The position numbers and the translations under genes are program-made. Below are positions 63,177 through 64,000 of a stretch of 64,000 nucleotides of DNA, piece after piece. The DNA is from Psychroflexus aestuariivivens (GTDB lineage: Bacteria > Bacteroidota > Bacteroidia > Flavobacteriales > Flavobacteriaceae): NCBI RefSeq assembly GCF_004010055.1, contig NZ_RQVT01000056.1:202304-266303 (forward strand), in the 5' to 3' direction. Under the pieces are notes generated by a model. The model did not search any database. It saw nothing but the letters and a program-made list of their open reading frames with translations, and was not told where the DNA came from. Every line of letters starts with the position of its first letter. Position 1 is the first letter of the stretch.

Positions 63177-63881
63177 TTATTTATAAGGTAGTTTTGGCAA
63201 TGTTATTTCATATTCTCCTTTAGATTCTTTAACTCTTCTTACCTTAAATCTTGCTTTTCCATTTTCTTTTAATCCCCAGTTTTCATTTAAATCAGTCCAA
63301 ACTCTGATAAAAACAAAATTTGAATTATTATTCAAAGAATTGTAGATATAATTCCAGTCATCTATAATTTCATCTTTTGCGATATCAGTATTCATAAAGA
63401 CTATAACTTTATGATCATAAGCATCAAATTTTAAATCATTGCTTATATTGGTCTTACTCAAGATATCGTCAAAACTGCCTAAATAACTATCAATGTCGGT
63501 ATCAACATTATTTTCACTACAAATTTGATAATTTTCATTTATTGTTGAATCTTTTATATCATTCAATTGATCAATAGTACAAAATGTTTCACCATTATAA
63601 CATAAAAGTAAGTCGTCAGAATTATATATATAAGATCTGTATGGTATTGACATGTATATGAAGTTTTTTATTTCACTTGACTCTAAATCTTTATCTAATT
63701 GTGCATCGAAAACATTTTCTTCCTTAGGAAGTAAGGAAATATTACGGTTTATTTCTTCTTGAGAATACACCTTTAAATTTGGAAGACCTACAAGTAATTT
63801 CACAGCAGTTCCACAAGAAAAAAGGAAGATTGTTAAACTGAATAGAAAAATCCAATCTAACTTTAGTTTATGTTTTTTCAT
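63177..63881 (-). CDS. Uncharacterised lipoprotein
   Basis: 234 residues. The N terminus KHKLKLDWIFLFSLTIFLFSC places a lipobox Cys at about 23, followed by GTAVKLLVG. The rest is polar and Asn/Asp-rich with a few cysteines (LLLCYNGETFCTID, YQICSEN). No family recognised. Its ATG is 9 bp after the stop of the gene cut by the right edge, so both are probably cotranscribed. Confidence 0.65.
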   Translation of the reverse strand: MKKHKLKLDWIFLFSLTIFLFSCGTAVKLLVGLPNLKVYSQEEINRNISLLPKEENVFDAQLDKDLESSEIKNFIYMSIPYRSYIYNSDDLLLCYNGETFCTIDQLNDIKDSTINENYQICSENNVDTDIDSYLGSFDDILSKTNISNDLKFDAYDHKVIVFMNTDIAKDEIIDDWNYIYNSLNNNSNFVFIRVWTDLNENWGLKENGKARFKVRRVKESKGEYEITLPKLPYK

Positions 63882-63890
63882 TGTTCAAAG

Positions 63891-64000
63891 TTAATCATTT
63901 TTCAAAGTCACTTGAGCTAGAATGTTTTCCATTTTTGAGCTGTGGTATTTGAACAGTTTCTTGAGTGTTGGTTGCTTTTGATCATCTCCAAACAAGCTTG
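63891..64000 (-). CDS. C-terminal fragment of a gene cut by the right window edge
   Basis: A minus-strand frame open to the last base encodes 35 residues (SLFGDDQKQPTLKKLFKYHS, then SKMENILAQVTLKND) and a stop at 63891-63893. The composition is coding-like and the spacing to the next gene is tight. The family cannot be named from this much sequence. Confidence 0.55.
   Translation of the reverse strand, partial: SLFGDDQKQPTLKKLFKYHSSKMENILAQVTLKND

Noticed and set aside
1..64000. CRISPR arrays, insertion sequences and long direct repeats
   Set aside because: No regularly spaced repeats, transposase genes or flanking inverted repeats were seen by reading; a computed repeat search was not possible.

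Overview
The window is a low-GC chromosomal segment of a member of the Bacteroidota, almost certainly family Flavobacteriaceae; the genus cannot be resolved from sequence reading alone. The evidence is a type B sorting domain of the type IX secretion system (T9SS), a PorT-like protein, SusC/FecA-style TonB-dependent receptors with an N-terminal carboxypeptidase-like domain, the mevalonate pathway next to a UbiA-type prenyltransferase, and many TAnnTTTG (Bacteroidota -7) boxes just upstream of genes. No insertion sequence, CRISPR array, rRNA or prophage was seen.

Layout. 1-8.5 kb is an iron/haem region: the 3' part of a HmuY-like gene, a TonB gene, and a four-gene operon (DUF4856 lipoprotein, imelysin-like lipoprotein, HTTM/vitamin K-dependent carboxylase-like membrane protein, TonB-dependent receptor) behind a well-matching promoter. 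8.6-13 kb holds a large T9SS-exported protein and an ABC exporter. 13-24.6 kb is mixed housekeeping: a kinase-like protein of unknown role, an M1 aminopeptidase, hemW, mutS, a ferritin-like stress protein, tRNA-Asn, rseP and an SCO protein. 24.6-27.7 kb carries UbiA, mevalonate kinase and diphosphomevalonate decarboxylase. 27.8-33.5 kb has TspO, an ECF sigma/anti-sigma pair and a three-gene glycosyltransferase operon. 33.4-38.4 kb has two small or unusual secreted proteins, a membrane hydrolase, aspartokinase, an acetyltransferase and fbp.

38.5-44.4 kb: a TerB-like protein diverges from an operon of RimK-associated protease, RimK-type ATP-grasp ligase, AstE/ASPA-type deacylase and 5-formyltetrahydrofolate cyclo-ligase; opposite lie feoA, feoB and a 42-residue FeoB-associated cysteine-rich membrane protein. 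44.5-54.3 kb holds asnS, a pseudouridine synthase, rpoN, a PAP2-like membrane protein, porT, an exbD-exbD-(membrane protein)-exbB operon, tRNA-Ser, asparaginase and tatD. 54.4-59 kb has a retropepsin-like protein and the sucA-sucB operon. From 59 kb to the right edge the character changes: uncharacterised membrane or secreted proteins, a small LMW-phosphatase-like protein, two stretches that look like decayed coding sequence and a gene cut by the window edge, all consistent with an accessory region.

The genes link functionally in a few places. TonB, the ExbB/ExbD operon and the TonB-dependent receptor could form one energised outer-membrane uptake path, and FeoAB would carry ferrous iron across the inner membrane. 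The most interesting items are the imelysin/HTTM iron locus, the divergent kinase-like protein (13105-14151), an ExbD-like periplasmic domain without a membrane anchor (33853-34599), the RimK/protease/deacylase operon, and two intergenic regions (near 29.75 kb and 44.5 kb) with terminators that do not belong to any visible gene. None of these is proven new; they are the places to look.
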